64,000 nucleotides of DNA. It comes from Promethearchaeia archaeon. Its GTDB lineage: Archaea > Asgardarchaeota > Lokiarchaeia > Sigyniarchaeales > SOKP01. The DNA lies in NCBI GenBank assembly GCA_029856045.1, contig JAHQWG010000046.1:1-64000 (forward strand), read 5' to 3'. Of the stretch, positions 42,993-51,960 are shown in pieces. How positions within the stretch are numbered: the first letter of the stretch is position 1; every line of letters starts with the position of its first letter. Made by a program: the position numbers and the translations under genes. The notes under the pieces are model-generated. The model worked only from the letters and a program-made list of their open reading frames with translations, searched no databases and had not been told where the DNA came from.

Positions 42993-44483
42993 ATGACTGT
43001 AAATAATGTTGAAGATCCATCAAAAGAACATTTTTTGTATTCAATTTTAAATCCGAAAAGCTTATGCTTTTTTGGTGCGAATAATAATTTACTTAAGACG
43101 ATGGGCTCATTTCAATTATGGAATATTATTACTGAAGGTTTTAAAGGAAATATATATCCAATTCATCTGAGAGAAGAGAGAGTTTTAGGATTAAAAGCAT
43201 ATAAATCAGTATTAGACTTACCAGAGATTCCAGATTTGGCAATGATTGTTATACCTACGAGTCATATTCCTAAAGTAATGGAAGAATGTGGTCAAAAGGG
43301 CATAAAGCAATTGATAATAACATCTGGAGGTTTTCGTGAAATTGGTCCCGAGGGGAAGAGGTTTTCTCAACAAATAGATGAAATTGCTGGAAAATATAAT
43401 ATGAGGTTTATTGGTCCTAATTGTTTAGGAGTCTATAATGGTTGGTATCAACCAGAAAATGATAAAAACAAACTTAATACATTTTGGATTTATAAATTAC
43501 CAGAAAGAGGGACAATTTCAATAGCCAGTCAATCCGGTACTGTAGCATCTCATTTATTCTGGTATGCTGAAGACATTGGGACTAAAATAGGTCAATCAAT
43601 TTCTTTAGGGAATTCAAATAATATTGATATCGTGGATTGCTTAGAATATTTCAAAAATGACCCTCATACAGATGTGATAGGGTTATATATTGAAGAGATA
43701 AAGCATGGTAAAGAGTTTATAAGTATAGCAAAAGAAATAACTCCAAAAAAGCCAATTGTTGCAATTTATGCGGGTGGGACTGAAGCAGCATTTAGAGCGA
43801 TTGGTAGTCATACGGGGTCAATTGCTGGTAATGATATTATTTATGAAACTGTGTTCAAAGAAACTGGAATTATATCAACAACTTCGGTAACAAATTTCTT
43901 GCACTATTTAAGAGTGTTATCTCATGGTATATTTCCAAAAGGGAATAGAATTGCTATTATTTCAGATTCTGGGGGTGCCAGTGCAATGATGGCAAAATCT
44001 ACAGAAAGATATGGATTACAAGTTCCTGAATTTTCGAATAAATTACAATCTGAAATAAGCAAGGTTTTAAGTGATATCTCATATCCAAATAATCCTGTAG
44101 ATTTAACATTTAATTTAAATCAATATAATCTATACATTAAAGTACCAAAATTACTGATGAAATCTGGAGAAATCGATGGGATTATGATTTACGGTGCATT
44201 TGGTATTGATGAATTTATTGAAGTTATGGAAAAAGCGGGATTTAACACGGATTTTTTTTCGGAATTGGGAACTTCTATGTCGGGAGTTTATTTAAAACCA
44301 ATTCGGAAATTATCGCGTAAATATTCTATTCCTATATTTTATGTGGGACCACAAGGTTATTCCGACCGTTGGATAAGAGAATTTATTGCTTTAGATATGC
44401 CAATATTTGATTTATGGGATCTTCCTGCAAAATGCATGAAAATTCTCTGTCAATATTCCCAATATCGTCAAAAAGTTGTTTGA
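42993..44483 (+). CDS. ADP-forming acyl-CoA synthetase alpha-type protein (CoA-binding and ligase domains)
   Basis: The 496-residue protein has the CoA-binding domain (FFGANNNLLKTMGS, YPIHLREERVLGLKAYKSV), the succinyl-CoA-ligase fold segments LIITSGGFREIGPEG, RFIGPNCLGVYNG, SQSGTVASHLFWYA, and the phospho-histidine H273 in SHTGSIAGND. This is the alpha side of archaeal ADP-forming acetyl/acyl-CoA synthetase, which makes ATP from an acyl-CoA. The ATP-grasp beta part is neither fused nor next to it, so it needs a partner elsewhere or has a different role. It may act with the AMP-forming ligase directly downstream. Start ATG 42993. Confidence 0.87.
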   Translation: MTVNNVEDPSKEHFLYSILNPKSLCFFGANNNLLKTMGSFQLWNIITEGFKGNIYPIHLREERVLGLKAYKSVLDLPEIPDLAMIVIPTSHIPKVMEECGQKGIKQLIITSGGFREIGPEGKRFSQQIDEIAGKYNMRFIGPNCLGVYNGWYQPENDKNKLNTFWIYKLPERGTISIASQSGTVASHLFWYAEDIGTKIGQSISLGNSNNIDIVDCLEYFKNDPHTDVIGLYIEEIKHGKEFISIAKEITPKKPIVAIYAGGTEAAFRAIGSHTGSIAGNDIIYETVFKETGIISTTSVTNFLHYLRVLSHGIFPKGNRIAIISDSGGASAMMAKSTERYGLQVPEFSNKLQSEISKVLSDISYPNNPVDLTFNLNQYNLYIKVPKLLMKSGEIDGIMIYGAFGIDEFIEVMEKAGFNTDFFSELGTSMSGVYLKPIRKLSRKYSIPIFYVGPQGYSDRWIREFIALDMPIFDLWDLPAKCMKILCQYSQYRQKVV

Positions 44484-44590
44484 TTTGATTTTCAATTTGA
44501 TTAATTTGTTCAATAATTAATTAAATTTTTAAATATAAGTTGTGTAAAATTATTAATATTAATTTTAATTATTAACAAATTTGATAAACA

Positions 44591-46381
44591 ATGAGTGATG
44601 AAATTAAAGAATATTGGATGGAAAATTGGCCAAAAGAAGTGCCAAGACATATAGATTATGACGAGATTTCATTAGGAGAACTCCTAAGAAGAACATCTAC
44701 TAAATATCCCGATTCAAATGCAATATATTTTGAAGGTTTCCGAATGACATATAAAGAACTTGATGAGGCAGTTGATAAATTCGCAACTGGTTTATCTAAA
44801 TTAGGTATTAAGGAAGATGATGTGGTGCTTATCGATTTGCCAAATATGCCCCAATTTGTGATATGTTTTTACGCAGTTGCTCGTCTTGGTGCTATAGCAA
44901 ATCCCATAATTCCATTAAACCGTTTTACAGAGATTTTACATCAGGCAAATGATTCAAAAGGAAAAGTATTGATAATACTTGATATATTATTTGAAGAGCA
45001 TCTTGAAGGTAAAGATTTAAGCAAAATGGAAAATTTAGAACATATAATTATTACAGGAGTAGCAGAATATCTGCCAAAAATTAAGGCAAAATTAGGAACT
45101 CTGTTAGGAAAAGTGCCAAGAATGAAAAATTGGCCTGAGCAAGTTGAAGATATTAAATGTCATAAATTTCAGGACATTTTACAAAATGGTACTCCAATAA
45201 ATATACCCGCAATAAAAATAAATCCAAAGGAGGATATTGGTGTTTTAATTTATACTGGTGGAACTACTGGTTTACCCAAAGGTGTGATGTTATCTCATTA
45301 CAATCTAACAGTAAATGCTGAACAAGGAAATACTTGGGCGACAAAACAATTACCAGAATTAGAGGACACTCCTGGAATAGGTGGTATGGTTGTTATTTTA
45401 CCCCTAGCACATCTTTTTGCTTTATCAGTTGCAATGAATATTGGTATTTTTATGGGATACCAATTAATTCTTTTTATAACGCCACCAAAGGAAAAAATGT
45501 CAAAGATATTGGATATTATCAAAAAAGAAAAAGCTACATTTATCCCGGGAGTCCCAACTCTTTGGAACGCAATTAATTTAGACCCGAACTCTAGTAATTA
45601 TAAAAATAAGCTCACTTCATTTATTGCATGTTTGAGTGGGGCAGCGCCTTTACCTGCTGAAGTTAAACATAAATTTGAAGAATTAACAGGTTCCTTAATA
45701 ATTGAAGGATTCGGCATGAGTGAAACGAGTCCCATATTAACTGTCACCCCTTTTCCCCCATTATATCGCACGAATACAGTCGGCTTTCCTGTGAGTGATA
45801 CATTAATAAAGATTGTCGACGTTGAAACTGGCACTAAAATATTGCCTCAATGTCCTCATACAGAGCCATATTGTACAGAGAAGTGCGGAATTGAAGAATC
45901 AGAGAGATATATTGGTGAAATATGTGGTAATGGTCCACAAGTTATGTTGGGTTATTATAATCGAGAAGAAGCAACTAAAAATGCACTTCGAAAAGATTCG
46001 AAAGATAGAGTATGGTATTTCACGAGCGATATTGGTTGCATAGACGGAGAAGGACACCTACGTATTAAGGATCGAAAACGGGATATGATAAAATATAAAG
46101 GACATGCTGTTTTCCCAAGAGAAGTAGAGGATATACTTTACATGAATCCCGCTGTGAATGAAGTTGGAGTTGTTGGAGTTCCAGACCCTGATGTGGGTGA
46201 AAATATCAAGGCATTTATATCTTTAAAAGAAGAATATGTTGGCAAGGTTACAAAAGAAGATTTAATGGAATGGGCTAAGGAAAATATCTCAGCCTTTAAA
46301 TATCCAAGGATTATAGAAGTTGTAGAAGAATTGCCAAAATCGGTAGTAGGCAAAATTCTCAGAAGAGAATTAAGAGAATAA
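44591..46381 (+). CDS. AMP-forming acyl-CoA synthetase with cysteine-bearing insertion
   Basis: The 596-residue ligase has YTGGTTGLPKGVM, GFGMSETSP, the hinge FTSDIGCIDGEGHLRIKDRKRDM and the lysine in SVVGKILRREL. It is most distant from the three other AMP-forming ligases of this window. Between motifs A5 and A7 it has an inserted stretch with four cysteines and a histidine (CPHTEPYCTEKCGIEESERYIGEICG), where the paralogues have only a short TGEEV-type loop. A metal site or a disulfide is possible. It lies 107 bases after the ADP-forming alpha-type gene, same strand. Start ATG 44591. Confidence 0.92.
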   Translation: MSDEIKEYWMENWPKEVPRHIDYDEISLGELLRRTSTKYPDSNAIYFEGFRMTYKELDEAVDKFATGLSKLGIKEDDVVLIDLPNMPQFVICFYAVARLGAIANPIIPLNRFTEILHQANDSKGKVLIILDILFEEHLEGKDLSKMENLEHIIITGVAEYLPKIKAKLGTLLGKVPRMKNWPEQVEDIKCHKFQDILQNGTPINIPAIKINPKEDIGVLIYTGGTTGLPKGVMLSHYNLTVNAEQGNTWATKQLPELEDTPGIGGMVVILPLAHLFALSVAMNIGIFMGYQLILFITPPKEKMSKILDIIKKEKATFIPGVPTLWNAINLDPNSSNYKNKLTSFIACLSGAAPLPAEVKHKFEELTGSLIIEGFGMSETSPILTVTPFPPLYRTNTVGFPVSDTLIKIVDVETGTKILPQCPHTEPYCTEKCGIEESERYIGEICGNGPQVMLGYYNREEATKNALRKDSKDRVWYFTSDIGCIDGEGHLRIKDRKRDMIKYKGHAVFPREVEDILYMNPAVNEVGVVGVPDPDVGENIKAFISLKEEYVGKVTKEDLMEWAKENISAFKYPRIIEVVEELPKSVVGKILRRELRE

Positions 46382-46384
46382 CAA

Positions 46385-46411
46385 CTTTATTTTTTCCTTT
46401 TTTTTATTTTT
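46385..46411 (+). terminator. Oligo-T stretch after acyl-CoA synthetase
   Basis: T-runs up to ten bases follow the stop codon. They probably end transcription before the feo operon. No hairpin is seen. Confidence 0.4.
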
Positions 46412-46722
46412 AACGCTTTTGTAAAAGTCATAATTCTCTTTTACAATATTCACATATTTTATTTAATATAAGTAGTTTATTTATTCTTAACATAAATATT
46501 TCTAAAATAAGATTCTTTTACGGTCTTTACAATAATTATAATTGAGTTAAGATAACATATAATGTTTGGATAAAATTTATTAAAGAAAAAATCGAATTAT
46601 TAAAGCTTTTAAATAACAATTAAACTTAAATTTTCTATAATACACATCAGTCTTGGAATTTTAACTATACATATTAATTTTAAATAAAGAGTTATTTTTT
46701 TTTATTAGATATAACTAAAAGT

Positions 46723-46733
46723 TTTAAATACTA
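46723..46733 (+). promoter_or_regulatory. TATA-like box TTTAAATACTA before feoA
   Basis: The motif ends 28 bases before the TTG start of feoA, which fits an archaeal promoter with a short leader. The same eleven bases recur at 49608-49618, after dtxR and before the next gene, so they may mark promoters under common control. That is inference. Confidence 0.4.
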
Positions 46734-46761
46734 GAAAAATTAAATATTAAATGGAGATACA

Positions 46762-47001
46762 TTGAATAAGATGATTACTTTAGATATTTTACAAAATAAT
46801 AAAGAAATTATTGTTCGCATGGTTCATGCTGGTTGGCGTGCAAAGACAAGATTAGCGAATCTTGGAATAGTCCCTGGTACTAAAGTGAAAAAATTAAGAT
46901 CCGCGCCGTTATTTGGTCCCGTTCAAATTAAAGTGAAAGGATCTGATTTAGTTATTGGAAGAGGATTAGCTAGAAAAATTTTAGGAGAACTGGTTTCATA
47001 A
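46762..47001 (+). CDS. feoA: FeoA-domain protein
   Basis: The 79-residue protein has the SH3-like FeoA pattern (VRMVHAGWRAKTRLANLGIVPGTKVKKL, then FGPVQIKVKGSDLVIGRGLARKIL). FeoA helps the ferrous iron transporter FeoB, whose gene follows after 137 bases. The start TTG 46762 has GGAG five bases upstream, better placed than the in-frame ATG 46771. The order feoA-feoB-dtxR is common in archaea and bacteria. The DtxR-like protein encoded last is the probable regulator in response to ferrous iron. Confidence 0.9.
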   Translation: MNKMITLDILQNNKEIIVRMVHAGWRAKTRLANLGIVPGTKVKKLRSAPLFGPVQIKVKGSDLVIGRGLARKILGELVS

Positions 47002-47138
47002 TTTAATGAGTATTAGATTAATAAAATAATCCATTTTTCCGTATCATATTTATAATATTAAATTCAAATTGATCTCCACTATATGAGTAATTTTAAAATA
47101 ATTTAAGTTAATTTTAGAAAAAAATAACATGATAAGAT

Positions 47139-49118
47139 TTGACAGAAAGAAAAATAATAAATATTGCATTAGCTGGAAATGCAAATGTAGGAAAATCGGT
47201 AATTTTTAATCAACTTACTGGAATGAAGCAGTGTATTGGAAATTGGCCAGGAAAGACTGTAGAGAAATGTGAAGGAAATCTAACTTTTTTAAATTATAAT
47301 TTTAATATAGTTGATCTTCCTGGAATTTACTCATTATCTACTTATTCAATCGAAGAGATTATTTCGAGGGAATTTTTAATTGGTGAAAATGTTGATTTAA
47401 TTATAAATGTAATAGATGGTACAAATCTAGAGAGAAATTTGTTTTTTACAGCCCAGCTGATTGGTTTAAAATTACCTATGATTATTGCGGTTAATCAAAT
47501 GGATTTAGTTAGAAAAAGAGACATAATGATAGACTTCAAAAAGCTAGAAGAATTATTCAAAGTACCAGTTATGCCTGTTATTGCGGTTCATGGTCGAGGG
47601 ATCCATGAATTATTAGAGAAAGCCATTATAATGTATGAAAATAGACTTCTAATACCTAATGAAGATATTTTTAAATTTGGCAAAGAAGTAGAAGATAAAG
47701 TTGAACAATTAATAAAAGAAATTGAAAATAACCAAAAGGAGTTAAGAAGTATAAAATATCCAACTAGGTTCTTGGCTGTTAAGATTTTAGAGGGAGATGA
47801 AGATTTAGTTAATAAAGTTAAGAAATTCAAACCAGAGATTATTCATCTTTCAAAGCAAGGTAGAAGCGAGCTTGAAGATTTACACGGAGAAGATATTACT
47901 ACGATTATTTCAGCAGAAATATACAATAAAATTCATGATATCATGCACCAATCGGTGATTAAAAGTCAAATACCGAAAAAAGTAACTTGGGCAGATAAAT
48001 TGGATCATATTACAACGCATTCGATATTTGGATATGCTATATTATTCCTTATTTTAATTTGTTCAATTTGGATAGTATTTACTATAGCTGAAATTTTAGG
48101 AGGATTAATTGACGGAATTTATGATTTTCTAACACCAATAGTATATGATTTATTTGGTGACACTATATGGACAAACATCTTCTGGGACGGAGGAATAGCA
48201 AGTTTATTTGGAGGGATAAGTGGAGTACTAATTATAGTTATACCTTTTTTCTTAATTATTGAGATTCTCCAAGACTCAGGTTATTTACCAAGAGCCGCTT
48301 TTATGATGGATAAAATGATGCATCAGCTAGGTGTGCACGGGAAAGCAATAATTCCATTAATTCTCGGTTTTGGATGTAATGTTCCGGCTTGCACCGGTTG
48401 TAGAATAATGGAAACTGAGAGAGAGAAAAGAATTACTGCATTTTTAACAACAATGATTCCTTGTGCAGCAGTTATGACCGTAGTCTTAGGATTGGTTGGC
48501 AGATATCTTGGATTTCAATATGTTGCAATTTTGTATGGAATAAATTTTGCAGTTATAATTTTATTTGGAAAAATTGCATCAAAAAAATTACCTGGAGAAA
48601 GTACTGAATTAATTATGGAGATGCATGAATTTAGAACGCCAAATGTAAAAGTTATTTTATTGCAAACATGGGTTAGAACTAAGGATTTTGTTTATACAGC
48701 GATGCCTTTAATAATTGTGCTTGGAATAATTATGGAGATCATGATAATGTTTAATTTATTAGTAACAATTAATGTAATTCTTTGGCCAATAACTGTATTA
48801 TGGTTAGGATTGCCAATAGAAACTGGTATTTTTTTAATTTATGGAATAGCAAGAAAAGAATTAACCCTTGTATTACTCGAAACTTTTGCACTTGAGATTT
48901 CAGGAATTCCATTAATTGAATTTATGACACAAATTCAAATGTTTGTATTTTCTCTAGTAACTATGTTATATATTCCATGTATTGCAACAATAATAGTATT
49001 AAAAAAAGAAACAGGTTGGAAATTTGCACTTAAAGTTGCACTCGCAGAAATCGGATTTGCAATTTTATTAGGAGGTATTGTTAATTGGGGGTACATTTTT
49101 ATAACCGGAGGAGGTTAA
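47139..49118 (+). CDS. feoB: Ferrous iron transport protein B
   Basis: The 659-residue protein starts with a GTPase domain: GNANVGKS at 13-20, the G3 motif DLPGIYSL and the G4 motif NQMD. The membrane part follows from about residue 285 with about nine helices. It includes the FeoB signature segments LPRAAFMMDKMMHQLGVHGKAIIPLILGFGCNVPACTGCRIMETEREK and FLTTMIPCAAVM, given here only in part. It imports ferrous iron across the cytoplasmic membrane with GTP hydrolysis. The start is TTG 47139, which gives the expected FeoB N-terminus. It lies between feoA and the dtxR-type gene, with the ribosome binding site of the latter inside its own 3' end. Confidence 0.95.
   Translation: MTERKIINIALAGNANVGKSVIFNQLTGMKQCIGNWPGKTVEKCEGNLTFLNYNFNIVDLPGIYSLSTYSIEEIISREFLIGENVDLIINVIDGTNLERNLFFTAQLIGLKLPMIIAVNQMDLVRKRDIMIDFKKLEELFKVPVMPVIAVHGRGIHELLEKAIIMYENRLLIPNEDIFKFGKEVEDKVEQLIKEIENNQKELRSIKYPTRFLAVKILEGDEDLVNKVKKFKPEIIHLSKQGRSELEDLHGEDITTIISAEIYNKIHDIMHQSVIKSQIPKKVTWADKLDHITTHSIFGYAILFLILICSIWIVFTIAEILGGLIDGIYDFLTPIVYDLFGDTIWTNIFWDGGIASLFGGISGVLIIVIPFFLIIEILQDSGYLPRAAFMMDKMMHQLGVHGKAIIPLILGFGCNVPACTGCRIMETEREKRITAFLTTMIPCAAVMTVVLGLVGRYLGFQYVAILYGINFAVIILFGKIASKKLPGESTELIMEMHEFRTPNVKVILLQTWVRTKDFVYTAMPLIIVLGIIMEIMIMFNLLVTINVILWPITVLWLGLPIETGIFLIYGIARKELTLVLLETFALEISGIPLIEFMTQIQMFVFSLVTMLYIPCIATIIVLKKETGWKFALKVALAEIGFAILLGGIVNWGYIFITGGG
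49107..49114 (+). promoter_or_regulatory. Strong ribosome binding site for the dtxR-type gene
   Basis: GGAGGAGG sits eight bases before TTG 49123 and overlaps the last codons of feoB. It decides the non-ATG start and suggests coupled translation. Confidence 0.7.
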
Positions 49119-49122
49119 TAAA

Positions 49123-49575
49123 TTGGAAAAAGTTGATAATCGGTTAAAAAAAATACCGGAGAGTCAGCAAAGATATCTCGACGGAATTTATCTAATTTCA
49201 AAGACCAAGAAGGCAGGTTGGGTTTCAAACAAAGAGATTAAAGAATTTTTAAAGGTGCAACCATCATCCGTAACAAATATGCTGCGTCAGTTAAAAGAAG
49301 GTGGGTATATATCATGGACACCAAGAAAAGGGATCAGACTTACTAAAGAGGGTAAAAAAGTCGCAATGAGATTAGAACAGATCGATTCTCTTTTAAGGGA
49401 TTTCTTTTCAACGATTTTAAAAATAAAAGATGAGGAATTAGTAAATTCTTTATCCTGCGATATTGAACACCATATCTTTGAGCAGGAGGAAATGGTTTAT
49501 CAAAACTTAAAAAAATTTATAGAAAATAAAGAAAAAATCCTTAAATTTTTGGAAGAATTAGATGACTCAGAGTAA
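49123..49575 (+). CDS. DtxR/MntR-family metal-dependent transcriptional regulator
   Basis: The 150-residue protein has a winged helix (about 10-75; VSNKEIKEFLKVQPSSVTNMLRQLKEGGYISW is the recognition part) and a dimerisation helix region. The metal-binding elements CDIEHHIFEQEE match the family's (C/M)xxEH and later Glu ligands. The SH3-like third domain is absent, as in MntR-type and many archaeal members. It should bind DNA when loaded with ferrous iron or manganese and repress the feo genes. The TTG start is supported by a strong ribosome binding site. Its last position in the feo operon suggests autoregulation. Confidence 0.9.
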   Translation: MEKVDNRLKKIPESQQRYLDGIYLISKTKKAGWVSNKEIKEFLKVQPSSVTNMLRQLKEGGYISWTPRKGIRLTKEGKKVAMRLEQIDSLLRDFFSTILKIKDEELVNSLSCDIEHHIFEQEEMVYQNLKKFIENKEKILKFLEELDDSE

Positions 49576-49607
49576 TTCCTCCAATTTAGGATTCTATTAA
49601 ATTAAGA

Positions 49608-49618
49608 TTTAAATACTA
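49608..49618 (+). promoter_or_regulatory. TATA-like box TTTAAATACTA before the 49661 gene
   Basis: Identical to the motif before feoA. It ends 42 bases before the ATG of the next gene. It may be its promoter. Confidence 0.3.
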
Positions 49619-49660
49619 AATTACAATTTAAATATTTATGAAATTAAAAGGAAGATCTGT

Positions 49661-50419
49661 ATGACAGTAAATTTAGAAAAAAAGATTGAATATATAAAAA
49701 ATGCTTTTAAAAATTTTAAAAATTATATCGAGTTAGAAGATTTTAAGAATTATCTTTTTTTTACTCTAAATGCTCCAACAGGAATTATAATTACACCAAC
49801 TATGAATTTTGGGAAAAATCCGAATGTAACACTTGGGTACGATCCATTCAGAAAGATATATTTCACAAAACTCCAGACGAACTTATTTGTCAATTCTGAA
49901 ATAATTATTTATTATGCAAGCAAACCACTAACAGATAAATTAATTTTGAAAAAAGAGGACAAATTTTTTGATAATTATTTGACAGCAAATGAAAAAGAAA
50001 TTGCTTTCGCTGGGAGAGAAAAGTTTCTATTTATAAAAAAATCAACAGGAATCGAGAATGATAAAGAAAAAAGTAAAATTGAATTTGAAATAGATAATTA
50101 CTTTGATGAAATGGAAAGTTTTATTAGCTCAACCTCCCTTCCATTCATTTTTCTTTTAGAAGGAAGCACCAATGACGACCCAGATCTATTATTTACATTT
50201 AATATTAAACCATCTCTAAATTTATCAAATAAAATTGTATATTATATTGATTGCTTTTTAGATAAAGAGCAAAAATTAAGAGAGATTAATTATATCAAAC
50301 AAGATGAGAATTTGGAATTAACATTTATGAAGGATTTTAAAGATATTGGGCACTCTGAGCTATTTAAATCTATATTTGATTTGTTGCTTAAAATCAAATC
50401 TTTTAATATTCCAAGTTAA
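49661..50419 (+). CDS. Protein of unknown function, 252 residues
   Basis: I do not recognise a family. The composition is rich in Lys, Phe, Ile and Asn, without signal peptide or clear membrane helix. Alternating strand-like segments (LFFTLNAPTGIIITPT, SEIIIYYASKPL, FIFLLEGS, KIVYYIDCFLD) suggest an alpha/beta or mostly beta soluble protein. A helix-rich C-terminus follows. The ATG 49661 has AAGGAAGAT upstream (about eight bases), a good ribosome binding site. It follows the dtxR-type gene on the same strand after 85 bases and may share iron-dependent control, but no metal motif is visible. Confidence 0.6.
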   Translation: MTVNLEKKIEYIKNAFKNFKNYIELEDFKNYLFFTLNAPTGIIITPTMNFGKNPNVTLGYDPFRKIYFTKLQTNLFVNSEIIIYYASKPLTDKLILKKEDKFFDNYLTANEKEIAFAGREKFLFIKKSTGIENDKEKSKIEFEIDNYFDEMESFISSTSLPFIFLLEGSTNDDPDLLFTFNIKPSLNLSNKIVYYIDCFLDKEQKLREINYIKQDENLELTFMKDFKDIGHSELFKSIFDLLLKIKSFNIPS

Positions 50420-50661
50420 TTTCAGTTTTCATCATATTTTTTCAAAAAATTTTTAATATATTAAATGGTTAATTTGGAAATATTTATGTGTTATTTATCA
50501 GACATGATTTATTCTTTAAAATTAGGAATTTTATTATTAATTTCTCATCTTCTATTAACCAATTAAGGTATATCGACATAAATATTTATATTAAATTAGG
50601 ATTTTAATAATATTTATATTAATTTCATTACAATAGTTGTTAAAATAACAGAGGTATGTGA

Positions 50662-50871
50662 ATGAGGATTATAACAATTAACCTTCCACACAGATATTTA
50701 GATGCTATTCAATGTTTAATAAAGCTAGGTTATTATCCCTCGCGAAGTGAAGCTATAAGAATAGCACTTCGTGAATTTTTGGGTAATGAGATAGAAATGT
50801 TTTCGAAACTAGAGAAAGGTTATTTTGAAAAGATGAAAAGAGCTCAATTGCAATCAATGATTGAATTATAA
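50662..50871 (+). CDS. Ribbon-helix-helix transcriptional regulator (CopG/NikR N-terminal type)
   Basis: The 69-residue protein has the RHH pattern: a strand RIITINLPHRYL, then helix DAIQCLIKLG, the turn YYPSRSEAIRIALREFL. It binds DNA as a dimer through the N-terminal strand. The C-terminal 20 residues form a short helical tail without the metal-binding ACT domain of NikR. It is a lone regulator with no obvious antitoxin partner; the convergent gene 50911 and upstream gene are unrelated. The start is ATG with AGAGG nine bases upstream. Confidence 0.85.
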   Translation: MRIITINLPHRYLDAIQCLIKLGYYPSRSEAIRIALREFLGNEIEMFSKLEKGYFEKMKRAQLQSMIEL

Positions 50872-50910
50872 GAACAGCAAAATTAATCATTTTTTATTTT
50901 ATTTTTTATT

Positions 50911-51771
50911 TTATAAGAATTGCAAAAATTCTCCTACTTTATTTTTAATTTTTTTAACAATCTTTGGATCATATTTTCTGGCGATATATTCCCTTAATGC
51001 GGTAAGATGATCGTTTGAAATTTTCGGTTGCATTAGTTCATCTGAGAGTTTGGCAATTAAATCGACATCATAAATATTTTTTACTTGTTTTAAAAGATCG
51101 ACAATTTTATTTGCTTGAATAAGAAATTTTTCAATTTCCTTTTTAATAATAATGTTTTGACCTTGAACATCTATAATGTCAAGAGCCTTTTTGACAATTT
51201 CCTCTTCAAATTTTAATTTACTTCTCCATGGACTCTGAATAACAATGCCTGATGGATCAATTAATAGTGATTTATCTTCTGTTAATTCTATCGCATCATA
51301 AGTCTTAAATTCAATAGAAGATATATTACCTGTCTTATTTAATTGAGTAGGTATGAATTTAGGAAATAATTCATTTATAGAGTCTGTTAAATCAGGAATT
51401 TCTTTTCGTATTAAAATATATATTGGATAATTAAAAATATACCCATGAAGGAGATTATAAAGAATATATGTACCCCATTTCTTAAGAATATCATTTATTG
51501 AAAATTTTGTAATAATTTCTTCAGTAATTTCTACTTCTTCCTCCTCAATAGGCATATCGAATTGAAAATCAATTTTTTCATACCCTTTAACTATGGCATT
51601 ATTATCTAGAAATAGAATAAATGGATGTTTATCGCATACCAATCCCTTAGAAACTTGGACTTTTATGTTTCCAAATTTTTTTTGTTGAAATAATGTTTGA
51701 GGGAGTTTTATTATTTTTTCGGAAGAACACATAGGACATTTAACATTAATTTCTTTATACTGTCCAGACAT
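50911..51771 (-). CDS. Zinc-binding protein of unknown function
   Basis: The 286-residue protein begins with a two-part zinc site (CPMCSS near residue 11, then CDKHPF near 47) followed by LFLDNNAIVKGYEKIDFQFD. This CxxC plus CxH plus GYxKIDF pattern appears, from memory, in many Asgard archaeal proteins, but the function is unknown. The middle part is helical with aromatic residues, and the last 100 residues form long helices. No membrane segment is seen. It may belong to a regulatory or GTPase-linked set, which is speculation. The gene converges with the RHH regulator and is read away from 51961. Confidence 0.55.
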   Translation of the reverse strand: MSGQYKEINVKCPMCSSEKIIKLPQTLFQQKKFGNIKVQVSKGLVCDKHPFILFLDNNAIVKGYEKIDFQFDMPIEEEEVEITEEIITKFSINDILKKWGTYILYNLLHGYIFNYPIYILIRKEIPDLTDSINELFPKFIPTQLNKTGNISSIEFKTYDAIELTEDKSLLIDPSGIVIQSPWRSKLKFEEEIVKKALDIIDVQGQNIIIKKEIEKFLIQANKIVDLLKQVKNIYDVDLIAKLSDELMQPKISNDHLTALREYIARKYDPKIVKKIKNKVGEFLQFL

Positions 51772-51960
51772 AATTTAGGATTTGTATTTTAAAATAAAAT
51801 ACAATTTATATTAACTAGTAGAATAAATAATTATTTATTGATTTTGAAATAAAATTATTATTATTTCAAATATGAATATAATCATGAGGATCTCTAACTT
51901 AAGTATTAAAGAGTTAATAATTCCATATTTGCTATTTGAGATTAAAAAAGAGGGTAGAAA

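Larger units (their letters stand above)
46382..46761. other. Intergenic region upstream of the feo operon
   Basis: These 380 bases hold the terminator at the start and the presumed feo promoter at the end. No gene, hairpin or long repeat is seen in between. Confidence 0.4.

Noticed and set aside
45334-45576. Alternative frames inside the fourth acyl-CoA synthetase
   Set aside because: The ligase frame has all family motifs throughout; the others are shadows.
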